From an uncultured Halomonas sp. (GTDB lineage Bacteria; Pseudomonadota; Gammaproteobacteria; Pseudomonadales; Halomonadaceae): 64,000 nt of DNA. Position 1 is the stretch's first letter. Each line of letters opens with the position of its first letter. The translations under genes and the position numbers were made by a program. The stretch covers positions 62,001 through 126,000 of the forward strand of contig NZ_CAMPKE010000001.1 in NCBI RefSeq assembly GCF_946887195.1, written 5' to 3'. Shown piece by piece: positions 17,409 through 25,632 of the stretch. The notes beneath the pieces are model-generated. The model saw only the letters and a program-made list of their open reading frames with translations, searched no databases and was not told the origin of the DNA.

Positions 17409-18251
17409 ATGACTCGTCGACCGCGCAAGGATGAACGACGCGCGCATATTCTCGAGGCGCTGCGTTATACACCGCATCTGCGCATTGCATCGCTCGCCGA
17501 GCGCTTCGGCGTTACCACCGAAACCGTGCGTCGCGATCTCGATGCGTTGAGCACGATGGGCCTGGTGGATCGCGCACATGGCGGTGCCGTGGCGCGACCG
17601 ATGGGCGTGCAGCCATCGATATCCGAGCGTGAGCAATCGACCGTCAATGAACGCCGGCGTATCGCCGCGACTGCGGCGGGGCTGGTTTCGCCGGGACAGG
17701 TGTTGATGATCGACGCCGGTTCGACGACCACGCAACTGGCCTGGCAGTTGAGTGCCAATGGCGATGCGCTGACGGCGATCACCAATAGCTACCCGGTAGC
17801 CGCCGCGTTGTCGCCTTCGCCGGTGCGCATCATCGTCTGCCCCGGTGAATTCAACGCTCACGAAGGTGGCGTCTTCGGTCAGGACACCACGGAATTTCTC
17901 AAGCGCTTTCACGCCAACATCGCCTTTATCGGCGCAAGCGGGCTCTCGGCGGGTGGCATCAGCGACGTCAATCGCGACGCGGCGTGGGTCAAGCGAACGA
18001 TGATCGAGCGCTGCGAAACCATCTACCTATTGGTCGACCACACCAAATTCAGCGTGCATGTGCTCGAGGTAGTGGCGTCACTGGATAGCCTGGATGGGCT
18101 CGTCACCGATAGACCGCCCCCCGCACCGTTGGCTCACGTCCTGAAAAAGGCGGGTGTCAGCGTGCATATCGCACCTCAAATGCAGGCCACGGACTACGAC
18201 ACACTGCCGAGTGCCAATGACAACGCGCCGCTGCGCCAGGAGAAAACATGA
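17409..18251 (+). CDS. DeoR/GlpR family transcriptional repressor
   Basis: This is a 280-residue regulator. The N-terminal winged helix contains RIASLAERFGVTTETVRRDLDALSTMGLVDRAHGGA, the hallmark of DeoR-family proteins that usually sense sugar phosphates. The C-terminal DeoRC domain shows IDAGSTTTQLAWQL and the GASGL block. ATG 17409 is taken rather than 17379 because the winged helix begins soon after it. It is divergent from the phn importer and its stop overlaps the start of the HAD gene by 4 bases, so it probably represses both units. The family's usual effectors suggest that the transported ligand or its product is a phosphorylated sugar-like compound. Confidence 0.9.
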   Translation: MTRRPRKDERRAHILEALRYTPHLRIASLAERFGVTTETVRRDLDALSTMGLVDRAHGGAVARPMGVQPSISEREQSTVNERRRIAATAAGLVSPGQVLMIDAGSTTTQLAWQLSANGDALTAITNSYPVAAALSPSPVRIIVCPGEFNAHEGGVFGQDTTEFLKRFHANIAFIGASGLSAGGISDVNRDAAWVKRTMIERCETIYLLVDHTKFSVHVLEVVASLDSLDGLVTDRPPPAPLAHVLKKAGVSVHIAPQMQATDYDTLPSANDNAPLRQEKT

Positions 18252-19063
18252 GTCGTTTTGCCGATGCCGACGCTGGGCTGCTGCGTCATGTCGATATCGT
18301 ATTGACCGATGTCGATGACACGCTGACACGCCACGGCAAGCTTGCCCCCGCCACGCTGGATGCCATGGCACGGCTGATGAGCGCCGGTGTCCGCGTGATC
18401 CCGGTGACCGGTGGCTGCGCCGGCTGGTGCGATCACATCGTACGCGCCTGGCCGGTGACCGCGATCATCGGCGAGAGCGGTGCGTTTCGCTTCAGAATGT
18501 CACCCGGCGGTGGCCTCGAGCAGCGCTTCGTTCGCCCATTGGCCGAATTGCGTGAAGAGCAACGACAACTGTTGGAAATCGCTGCGCGGGCTCTGCAACA
18601 AGTGCCAGCGGCAAAGCTGGCTGCCGATCAGCCTTATCGGCTGGTCGATGTCGCCGTCGATCACGCTCAGGATGTCGGCCCGCTGGCGAGTGAGCAGATC
18701 GCGGCGGTGATCGGCAGTTTCCGCGATGCCGGTGCCCGTGCCCGGGCCAGTTCGATCCACGTCAATGCCTGGTTCGGCGATCACGACAAGGCGACGATGG
18801 CCGCAAGCCTGCTCGGCGAGGACATGGCATTGTCCACCGAGGCGCAGCGGCAGCGGGTGCTGTTCATTGGCGACGCACCCAACGACGAATCGCTGTTTCG
18901 CACCTATCCGTTGAGCGTCGGCGTGGCCAACATCAAGCCACACCTGGAGACCCTGGCACACCGCCCGCGCTGGTTATGCGATGCCAGTCACGGCGAGGGG
19001 TTCACCGAGATGGCTAATCGGCTACTGGCGGCGCGCAGCGAAATGGCCCTGCCAGTGGATTGA
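18248..19063 (+). CDS. HAD-IIB family phosphatase
   Basis: This is a 271-residue haloacid-dehalogenase-type hydrolase. DVDDTLT at residues 21-27 holds the nucleophile and the acid/base Asp. VTGG supplies the motif-2 position and LFIGDAPNDESLF provides the metal-binding acidic pair. The inserted cap between the second and last motifs classes it as HAD-IIB (Cof/sucrose-phosphatase/mannosyl-3-phosphoglycerate phosphatase-like). It is coupled to the DeoR gene and divergent from a PhnCDE importer, so it may dephosphorylate the imported compound or its metabolite. Confidence 0.85.
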   Translation: MSRFADADAGLLRHVDIVLTDVDDTLTRHGKLAPATLDAMARLMSAGVRVIPVTGGCAGWCDHIVRAWPVTAIIGESGAFRFRMSPGGGLEQRFVRPLAELREEQRQLLEIAARALQQVPAAKLAADQPYRLVDVAVDHAQDVGPLASEQIAAVIGSFRDAGARARASSIHVNAWFGDHDKATMAASLLGEDMALSTEAQRQRVLFIGDAPNDESLFRTYPLSVGVANIKPHLETLAHRPRWLCDASHGEGFTEMANRLLAARSEMALPVD

Positions 19064-19106
19064 GTGGTGCAGAACGCGATCTGAATGGCGGCCGCTGCCG
19101 ATAACG

Positions 19107-19856
19107 TCACTTCCTTGCCGGCCTGACGCAGATCGCGGCGATCACCTCGCCGGTATGCTGGACATGGGCGAGGATCAACTCCCGGGCCCGCTGCCCATCG
19201 TGCGCCTTCAGCGCCTCGAGGATCTCACGGTGCTCGTGCGCCGATTCCCGCCAGCGTCCCGACTTCCCCAGCGCCGCATAACGAGCCCGTTCCAGCCGGC
19301 CGATCAGCCGGCGATGGGTCTCCTCGAGCACCGGATTCTTCGCCCCGGCGACGATCATGGCATGCACACGCTGATTCAATTCGAAGTAAGCATCCAGATC
19401 GCCGGAGCCTTGCAGCTTCTCCATGCGCTCCTGCAGCGCCTCGACGCGCTTGAGTTCGGTATTGGTCATGCGCTCCGCGGCCAGCGCGATCGCGAAGCTC
19501 TCGATGCCGGCCTCGACTTCGAACAGGTGCTCGAGCTCGCGGGCATCGAACAGCGTGACCATGGCGTTGCGGTTGCGCCTGAGTACCACCAGCCCTTCAC
19601 TTGCCAGCCGCGTCAAGGCCTCACGCAGCGGCGTGCGCGATAGCCCCAGCGCCTCGCAGAGCTCCGGCTCGATCAGGCGTTCACCGGGTGCGAGTTGGCC
19701 GCGTACGATCTTTCGGCGCAATTCGTCGAAGGCGGCCTCGGCCAGCGATGGCGGTTTGATCCGGCGCGACGCCGCGTTACTGCCAGCATGGCGGGCATGC
19801 GTAGCGCCGGGTGTTTCCGCTTCCGTTGGGGGACGGTGCGAACTATCCATGGTCAT
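19107..19856 (-). CDS. GntR family regulator, FCD domain
   Basis: This is a 249-residue regulator. About 35 disordered residues precede a GntR winged helix (RIKPPSLAEAAFDELRRKIVRG, then LCEALGLSRTPLREALTRLASEGLV). The C-terminal FCD helical domain carries metal-ligand-like positions in ELNQRVHAMIV and HRRLIGRLER. FadR/VanR-type members sense organic acids. It follows the hydantoin-racemase-like gene on the same strand and converges on the HAD gene. It probably regulates part of the adjoining catabolic region, but no own operator was identified. Confidence 0.88.
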   Translation of the reverse strand: MTMDSSHRPPTEAETPGATHARHAGSNAASRRIKPPSLAEAAFDELRRKIVRGQLAPGERLIEPELCEALGLSRTPLREALTRLASEGLVVLRRNRNAMVTLFDARELEHLFEVEAGIESFAIALAAERMTNTELKRVEALQERMEKLQGSGDLDAYFELNQRVHAMIVAGAKNPVLEETHRRLIGRLERARYAALGKSGRWRESAHEHREILEALKAHDGQRARELILAHVQHTGEVIAAICVRPARK

Positions 19857-19927
19857 CCGTCGTTTGCGAGTGGACCGCCATTGTCACGCAGCCACGCAAC
19901 AAGTCCAGCCCCGTCTCGGCCGGTGGG

Positions 19928-20677
19928 TCACGGCAATTGACGACCGACCAGGCCCGCCAGCGCGGGAGTGAGGCCGTGCCAGCCTTTCTCCGGTGGCGGC
20001 GCATAGCTGCCGGCGACCGGGATGGCGGGGCGCATGTCGACCATCGCTTGGGCCTGGGTCACCGCGCAGGTGACGCCATCGAGCACCGGCACCGACATGC
20101 GCTCGCTGACCGCGCGCGCCAACCCGGCCAGCGGAGCTCCGGCCAGAATCAGCGTATCGGCACCGTCGTGCTCGACCGCCTGGCGGCCAAGTTCGACCAG
20201 CCGCTCGCCCTGATTTTCCTGTACGCGGCCGATATGTTGCAGCGGCTCGTCGAGGGCGCGAATGCTGGCCAGACGACCTTCGAGGCCATGCGCCGCGATG
20301 CACTCGCGATACCAGGCCTGGATGCGTTGGGAGATGGCGATCACCGAGAATCGTCCCCCTTGCATGCAGGCACTGACCAGCGCGGCCTCGGTCATGCCGA
20401 TCACCGGTATGGGCAGTGCCTCGCGCAGCGCGGCGAGCCCCGGGTCGCCGAAGGCGGCGACTACGATGGCATCATGCTGACGGTACTGCTCGGCAGCGAT
20501 CTGCAGGGCGGCGTAACCGCCGATCAAGGCCTCGGCGCGGGTTTCGATATAAGCCACGCCGAAGGGGGCGGTGGCCAGTGTCAGCTCGGTGCCGGGGCGG
20601 ATGCTGCGCTGCGCTTCGCAACCGATCAGGCGAGTCACGTCTGCGGAGATATTGGGGTTGATCACCAGTAGTTTCAT
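19928..20677 (-). CDS. Hydantoin-racemase-like protein lacking both catalytic cysteines
   Basis: This is a 249-residue member of the Asp/Glu/hydantoin racemase superfamily, recognisable by the N-terminal LLVINPN, AAFGDPGL (72-81 region) and the VPVLDGV block. In characterised hydantoin racemases two cysteines about 105 residues apart act as acid and base, in the contexts CFGDPG and LGCAG. Here the corresponding residues are Ala75 and Gly180, also 105 apart, so normal two-base racemisation looks impossible. The DNA reads cleanly, with no frameshift. It may be a binding or regulatory protein or use another chemistry. It follows a terminator-like hairpin after the TRAP operon. Confidence 0.8.
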   Translation of the reverse strand: MKLLVINPNISADVTRLIGCEAQRSIRPGTELTLATAPFGVAYIETRAEALIGGYAALQIAAEQYRQHDAIVVAAFGDPGLAALREALPIPVIGMTEAALVSACMQGGRFSVIAISQRIQAWYRECIAAHGLEGRLASIRALDEPLQHIGRVQENQGERLVELGRQAVEHDGADTLILAGAPLAGLARAVSERMSVPVLDGVTCAVTQAQAMVDMRPAIPVAGSYAPPPEKGWHGLTPALAGLVGRQLP

Positions 20678-20710
20678 GGTGTGCTCTCAGTTCGGGTATC
20701 CATCGGTCGA

Positions 20711-20747
20711 TAAAAGCCCCCACCACCATTGAACAAGGCGGTGGTGG
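20711..20747 (-). terminator. Terminator after the left TRAP operon
   Basis: On the minus strand CCACCACC pairs with GGTGGTGG around a roughly 12-base loop, followed by GGGGCTTTTA. It lies 25 bases past the dctM stop and before the racemase-like gene, so the latter may be transcribed partly by read-through. Confidence 0.6.
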
Positions 20748-20771
20748 AGGAAAGAGACTTGCGTCGTTGAA

Positions 20772-22052
20772 TCAGTAACCCAGCGTTCTCGGCAGCCAGG
20801 TGACGATAGCCGGGAATGCCATGCACAGCGCCAGTACCGCGTATTGGAAGAGGATGAATGGCCAGGCGCTCTTCATCAGCTCGTTGAGGCTGATCTTGGA
20901 GATGCCACACATCACGAACAGCAGTACGCCGACCGGCGGCGTCATCATGCCCACCACCAGGTTCATCACGAACAGGAAGCCGAACCATAGCGGATCGATG
21001 CCGTAGGAGACGGCGATCGGCGCCAGCAGCGGCACCAGCATGATGTAGGCGGCGTTGGACTCGATGAACATGCCGACCACGATCAGCAGTGCCATCACCA
21101 GCAGCAGAAACACCTGCGGATCGGCGGTCACGCTCTTCAGCCAATCGGCGAGCAGGATCGGCACCAGGTCGATGGTGAAGGCGAAGGTCATGGTCGAGGC
21201 GAAGGCGATCAGCGCACCGACCATGGCGGCGGTGACGGCGGCGTTGAAGATCGCTTTGGGCAGGTCCGACAGACGCAGCTTGCGGGTGACGAAGAAGCCG
21301 ACCAGCAGTGAGTAGACCACGGCGATTGCCGCGCCCTCGGTGGGAGTGAAGGCACCGACGACGATACCGCCAACCACCACCACCGGCATCAGCAGGATCG
21401 GCAGGGCGCGCCAGGTTTGCAGCAGCACATGCTTGAGTCCGAGCGCCTCGCCGACCAGGGGGTAGCGCCGGCGCATCGAGATGAAGGTGGCCAGGCCCAT
21501 GAAGCCCAGGGCGAGCAGGATGCCCGGCACCACGCCGGCCATGAACAGGCCGCCCACCGATACGCTCGAGCCGGCCATCAGCGCGTAGACGATCATCGCG
21601 TTGCTGGGCGGGATGATCGCGCCGAGATTCGCCGCCGAGGCGACCACGGCGCTGCTATAACCGGTGTCGTACTGCTGGCGCATCGATGGCACCATCGAGC
21701 TGCCGAGCGCACTGGCGCTGGCCACGGCGGCGCCGCTGACTGCCGCCAGCACCATGCCGGCGACGATCGCGACATGCGCCAGGCCGCCATGCACACGACC
21801 GATCAGCGAATTGGCGAAATCCACCAGCCGCTGCAGAATGCCGGCGGCGACCATCAACTCGCCGGCGAGCATGAACAGCGGGATGGCCATCAGCGGGAAG
21901 CTGTTGACCGAGTGCATCATGCGCTGCGGCAATACCGAAAGGTCCATATCGCCGACAAACAGGCCGACCAGCGATGCGAGTCCCAGCGCGAAGGCCAGCG
22001 GCATGCGTAGCAGAGCGAGTGTCAGGAACGTGACGATGATTGCCAGGGTCAT
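20772..22052 (-). CDS. TRAP transporter large permease (DctM family)
   Basis: This is a 426-residue membrane protein with about twelve hydrophobic segments, the conserved GALIPPSNAMIVYALM-like loop (AIIPPSNAMI) and a C-terminal NLVVGMMTPPVGVLLF block. It is the sodium- or proton-driven translocating subunit of a tripartite carboxylate transporter. The start at 22052 overlaps the DctQ stop by 4 bases (ATGA); the longer ORF start at 22136 would lie inside dctQ. Third gene of a dctP-dctQ-dctM operon. Confidence 0.94.
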   Translation of the reverse strand: MTLAIIVTFLTLALLRMPLAFALGLASLVGLFVGDMDLSVLPQRMMHSVNSFPLMAIPLFMLAGELMVAAGILQRLVDFANSLIGRVHGGLAHVAIVAGMVLAAVSGAAVASASALGSSMVPSMRQQYDTGYSSAVVASAANLGAIIPPSNAMIVYALMAGSSVSVGGLFMAGVVPGILLALGFMGLATFISMRRRYPLVGEALGLKHVLLQTWRALPILLMPVVVVGGIVVGAFTPTEGAAIAVVYSLLVGFFVTRKLRLSDLPKAIFNAAVTAAMVGALIAFASTMTFAFTIDLVPILLADWLKSVTADPQVFLLLVMALLIVVGMFIESNAAYIMLVPLLAPIAVSYGIDPLWFGFLFVMNLVVGMMTPPVGVLLFVMCGISKISLNELMKSAWPFILFQYAVLALCMAFPAIVTWLPRTLGY

Positions 22053-22606
22053 GAGGTTTCCCCCTCTTCGCTGGCCGCGGGGGCGCTGGGCAATGGCTCG
22101 ATCTGCATGACCTGCGCGATCAGGTGCAGGCAGCAATGGCCGGCGCTGACCAGTACGGCGATATAGAAAACGGCGGACGTGACCGGGATGGTCGGCATCA
22201 ATTGCTGCCAGTTATTGGCGACGGCCCCCAGGCTGACCCAGAACAGTACGGCCATCAGCAGGGCGCTGATCAGCGCCATCGAACGCGCCAGCAGGCGCTG
22301 CGCGGCCTCGGGCAGCAGACCGGCCAGGGCATCGATACCGACATGAATGCCGATCTTGATGCCATGGGGGATGGCCAGGAAGATCGACCAGACGAAGAAC
22401 AGCCGCGAGAGTTCGGTGGCGGAGTCGATCGAGGCCGATAGCACATAGCGGGCGAATACCTGCGCCGTGACCAGCAGTGTCATCAGCCCCATCGCCACGA
22501 TGATGGCGTAGTAGGAGCTACGATCGAGTAGCCCCAGCCCCTGCAGAAAGCGGCGTTTGAGCGGGCTGGAGGCGGTAGCCTCCAGCCGGTGCGAGGCGGG
22601 TGTCAT
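22049..22606 (-). CDS. TRAP transporter small permease (DctQ family)
   Basis: This is a 185-residue protein with four membrane segments and the DctQ-like DSATELSRLFFVWSIFLAIPHGIK stretch. It bridges the periplasmic binding protein and the large permease. Both its start and stop overlap neighbouring genes by 4 bases. Confidence 0.9.
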   Translation of the reverse strand: MTPASHRLEATASSPLKRRFLQGLGLLDRSSYYAIIVAMGLMTLLVTAQVFARYVLSASIDSATELSRLFFVWSIFLAIPHGIKIGIHVGIDALAGLLPEAAQRLLARSMALISALLMAVLFWVSLGAVANNWQQLMPTIPVTSAVFYIAVLVSAGHCCLHLIAQVMQIEPLPSAPAASEEGETS

Positions 22607-23601
22607 GACTTGAACTCCGCGAGCACCCGATCGACCAGGTCCGCGCCGAGCTTCTCACGCAGATCGTCGACCACGCCTTTGGTCGCTGCGCGCAACTGAG
22701 CGCGGGTCTCGTCGCCGATCGGCGTGAACTGCATGCCGCGCTCGATCAGCGTCTGGCGTGCGGCATCATCCTCTTTGGCGGCCTTGTCGCGCTGCCAGGC
22801 CACGGCTTCGGCCATGGCGTCACGCACGGCCTGACGCTGGGTGTCGCTCAGTCTATCGAACTTATTCTTGTTGGCGACGACGACGATGAATTCGTAGAAG
22901 TGCCCGGTATCCGACAGGTACTTCTGCACCTCATCGAAATGGTTGGTACTGATGATGCTGTAGGGATTCTCCTGGCCATCCAGTACGCCTTGCTGCAAGG
23001 CACCGTAGACCTCCTTGATATCCATCGATACCGGATTGGCGCCGAGTGCGCGGAAGGTATCGATATGGGTCTGGTTGGGTTGCAGGCGGATCTTGAGTCC
23101 CTCGAAGTCCTCGATCGTCTCGATCGGCCGCTTGCTGTTGGTCACATGGCGAAAGCCCAACTCCATGTAGCCCAGGGGGACGAAGCCGGCCGCGGCGAGT
23201 TTCTCACCGAGCATGTCACCGATCTCGCCGTCGATCAGTGCGAAGGCGTCCTCGCGGCTATCGAAGGCGAACGGCAGGCTCAGTACCTCGAGTTCGGGGA
23301 CGATACGCGACAGGTAGGAGACGCCGATCCAGGTGCCCATGATGGCGCCGGATTTCACCTGGTCGACGTTCTCGCCCGCACCGCCCAACTGCATGTTGGG
23401 GAACAACTGAGCGGTCAGCTCGCCATCGGTGCGCTCGGCCAACTCCTTGGCGAAAATCTCCATGGCCTTGCTCGATGAATGATCGGTCGGGAAATTGCCG
23501 CCGAAACGCAGGGTCTCGGCGCTGGCCAGCATCGGCGAACTCAGCCCCAGAGCCAGCAGCAGGGCGGTACAACGTTGGGTCACGCGGCTTGTTATTGTCA
23601 T
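22603..23601 (-). CDS. TRAP transporter substrate-binding protein (DctP family)
   Basis: This is a 332-residue periplasmic protein with a signal peptide ending near ASA (residues 26-28). It has the DctP hallmarks LRFGGNFPTDHSSSKAMEIFAKEL, the GLKIRLQPNQTHIDTFRALGANPV segment with the arginine that grips the ligand carboxylate, and EVYGALQQGVLDGQENP. DctP proteins bind C4-dicarboxylates, keto acids, sialic acid and other organic acids; the ligand here is not predictable. A palindromic box 82 bases upstream of the start suggests control by the neighbouring GntR protein. Confidence 0.93.
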   Translation of the reverse strand: MTITSRVTQRCTALLLALGLSSPMLASAETLRFGGNFPTDHSSSKAMEIFAKELAERTDGELTAQLFPNMQLGGAGENVDQVKSGAIMGTWIGVSYLSRIVPELEVLSLPFAFDSREDAFALIDGEIGDMLGEKLAAAGFVPLGYMELGFRHVTNSKRPIETIEDFEGLKIRLQPNQTHIDTFRALGANPVSMDIKEVYGALQQGVLDGQENPYSIISTNHFDEVQKYLSDTGHFYEFIVVVANKNKFDRLSDTQRQAVRDAMAEAVAWQRDKAAKEDDAARQTLIERGMQFTPIGDETRAQLRAATKGVVDDLREKLGADLVDRVLAEFKS

Positions 23602-23682
23602 GGATGTGATTCCTTCGATTGGCGTCGTTGACGTTGAGTCGGTCGCGGTGGCGACTCGTCAAAGCGTAGGCCAGGAATCAAA

Positions 23683-23702
23683 GTATTCAAAATACAAAAT
23701 AC
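23683..23702. promoter_or_regulatory. Palindromic GntR-type box upstream of the left TRAP operon
   Basis: GTATTCAAAATAC is a dyad (GTATT-CAA-AATAC) followed by AAAATAC. It shares the same core and the same AAAAT-x-C trailer with the box at 24703-24715, supporting one regulator for both operons. It lies about 82 bases upstream of the dctP start, near the expected promoter. Confidence 0.55.
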
Positions 23703-23771
23703 GATTTTTTTATAAAACTATATTTATCAATAAGTTGTTTATTTAAGAATGGTCGATTGCTCAGTCGAATC

Positions 23772-23810
23772 AGGCGCAGCGGGGCGTATGTGACAAGGCC
23801 CCATGCGCCT
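23772..23810. repeat. Imperfect inverted repeat between dctP and gntR
   Basis: AGGCGCA..GGGGC pairs with GCCCC.TGCGCCT across a 12-base centre, with one side bulge. It sits 79 bases beyond the stop of the GntR gene in the minus-strand direction, with no T-run. It may be a transcript-end structure. The rest of the gap 23602-23888 shows only the palindromic box and AT-rich promoter-like sequence. Confidence 0.4.
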
Positions 23811-23888
23811 CGCCGCGGCGAGAGCCGGGTCAGCGAGTCGCATCGAGAGAGGGCGGAAGTGGCAGGTCGTGCAGGCTGGGAAGGGTAA

Positions 23889-24599
23889 TCAGGCGTGCTG
23901 TTGCAGTGCCTGAATCACGGCGTCGCCGGTCTTGCGCATGTGAATGCGCATGGCTGCCGAGAGCTTGTGCGAGTCGCGCTTCTCGAGCGCTTCGAGAATC
24001 TGTTCATGTTCGCTGGCGGATTCATCCCAGCGGCCCATCTGCATGTTGGCCATGTAGCGGGCGCGAGTGATCTTGACCGACAGCGACGCTTGAAGTTCGA
24101 GCAGTACGCTATTGCGGGCGATTTCGGTGAGCCGGCGATGGATCCGCTGGTTGAGCAGGAAGTACTCCGCACGCTCATGGCGCTGATAGAGATCGATCAT
24201 GCGCTGGTGCAACGTGCGGATTTCAGCAATGTCGCTATCCGAAGCTCTCGCCGCCAGCAACTCCCCCGAGAGCCCCTCCAGTATCACCATGATCTCGAAT
24301 AGATCGACGACTTCGGAGAGCGTGACTTCGGTGACCTTGGCACCCCGGTTGGGCAACAGCTCGACCAGGCCTTCGTTCGCCAATACCTTGAGCGCTTCGC
24401 GCAGCGGCGTACGCGATACGTCGAAGATTTCGCAGAGCTTCTTTTCGGAAATACGGCTGCCTGGCGCAAGTTCACCTTCCAGCACCATCTCTCGCAAGCG
24501 CTCGGTCACGGCCTCGTAAAGAGAGAGGCGACGCACTGGCAAAGGCTGTGCCCGCTCGACGAAAACGCTATCGACGCTCTCGTTCGACATATCGGCCAT
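23889..24599 (-). CDS. GntR family regulator, FCD domain
   Basis: This is a 236-residue regulator. The winged helix includes SLYEAVTERLREMVLEGELAPG and ISEKKLCEIFDVSRTPLREALKVLANEGLVELLPNRGAKV. The FCD ligand domain has the LLNQRIHRRLTEIA helix with a candidate metal histidine. It sits between two TRAP operons that diverge around it, and its own promoter region carries a perfect palindrome (24701-24717) that is repeated upstream of the left TRAP operon. It is therefore the likely local repressor of both operons and of itself. Effector unknown, expected to be an organic acid. Confidence 0.9.
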   Translation of the reverse strand: MADMSNESVDSVFVERAQPLPVRRLSLYEAVTERLREMVLEGELAPGSRISEKKLCEIFDVSRTPLREALKVLANEGLVELLPNRGAKVTEVTLSEVVDLFEIMVILEGLSGELLAARASDSDIAEIRTLHQRMIDLYQRHERAEYFLLNQRIHRRLTEIARNSVLLELQASLSVKITRARYMANMQMGRWDESASEHEQILEALEKRDSHKLSAAMRIHMRKTGDAVIQALQQHA

Positions 24600-24700
24600 G
24601 GCTGTCTTCTCCTTTGTGATGGTGCCGTCGCGTTTAGCACGTTGCGTAAAAGTGTACTTGCAAAATCTCGCGAATGTGTAAATCTTAGATCAGCGACAAA

Positions 24701-24717
24701 TTGCATTCAAAATGCAA
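24701..24717. promoter_or_regulatory. Palindromic GntR-type box between gntR and the right operon
   Basis: TTGCATT-CAA-AATGCAA is a perfect 7-bp dyad. The 13-bp core GCATTCAAAATGC matches GTATTCAAAATAC at 23683 except at the two symmetric positions, and both are followed by AAAAT. It lies between the divergent gntR start (24599) and the AMDase-like gene, over the first in-frame ATG (24712) of the latter, which argues for the later start at 24790. Confidence 0.6.
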
Positions 24718-24789
24718 AATTCAAATAAATCGTTCGTCGCTGCCGCCACGACGTGGCAGCCACCAGGACATCAGGATGGCCCTGCGACC

Positions 24790-25527
24790 ATGAAACGTAC
24801 CCTGATCGGTATGCTGACACCGTCTTCCAATACGGTTCTCGAGCCCTATACCAGCGCCTTGCTGCATAGCCAGATGCCTTGCGTCACGGCTCATTTTCAG
24901 CGCTTCATCGTCCGTGAAATCTCGATGCGAGACGAAGCGTTGGCACAGTTCGACCCTGCGCCGTTGCTGGAAGCCGCGCAGCTGCTCAATGATGCCCATA
25001 TGGACGTCATCGCCTGGAACGGCACCTCCGCCAGCTGGCTCGGCTTCGAGGCCGACCGCCGCCTGTGCGATGCGATCAATGATGCGACCGGCGTGCCGGC
25101 CACGACCAGCGTGCTGGCACTGAACGAAGCGCTGGAGCGTACCGAAGTACGCCGCCTGGGGTTGGTGACGCCCTATCTCGACGACATCCAGGCACCGATC
25201 GTCGCCAACTACAATGCGGCGGGGCACGAGGTGGTCAGCGAGCGCCACCTGAACGATCGTGGCAACTTCTCCTTTTCCGAGTACGACGAAAAGACCCTGG
25301 CGGACATGGTGCGCGAGGTCGCTCTGGCGCGCCCCGATGCGATCACGATTCTATGCACCAATCTGCGCGGAGCCGGTATCGTTGACGAACTGGAGCGAGA
25401 AATTGGCATTCCCATTTATGATTCGGTCAGCGTGACCGTGTGGAAAACGCTGCGAATGACGGGCATCGACCCCGCACGGATTACCGGATGGGGCAGCTTG
25501 TTCGCCGATCCCCGCTTGCGGTACTGA
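24790..25527 (+). CDS. Arylmalonate-decarboxylase-like / maleate-isomerase family protein
   Basis: This is a 245-residue member of the Asp/Glu racemase superfamily, AMDase/maleate isomerase branch (PSSNTVLEPY at residues 11-20). Maleate isomerases and racemases of this fold use two cysteines. Here the first position is Gly78 in WNGTSAS and only Cys189 in LCTNLRG remains, with Tyr129 in TPYLDD. That is the pattern of arylmalonate decarboxylase (Gly74, Tyr126, Cys188), so decarboxylation of a substituted malonate is favoured over isomerisation. ATG 24790 is preferred to 24712, which lies inside the operator. First gene of a TRAP/hydantoinase operon. Confidence 0.78.
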   Translation: MKRTLIGMLTPSSNTVLEPYTSALLHSQMPCVTAHFQRFIVREISMRDEALAQFDPAPLLEAAQLLNDAHMDVIAWNGTSASWLGFEADRRLCDAINDATGVPATTSVLALNEALERTEVRRLGLVTPYLDDIQAPIVANYNAAGHEVVSERHLNDRGNFSFSEYDEKTLADMVREVALARPDAITILCTNLRGAGIVDELEREIGIPIYDSVSVTVWKTLRMTGIDPARITGWGSLFADPRLRY

Positions 25528-25632
25528 AACTCTATCGACGCTGAGGCGGGGTGGGGAATAGCAACAAACCGATAGTCCATACAAAAAAGATGCAACAACA
25601 ACAACGCACGATAGCAAGAGGAATATCAGATC

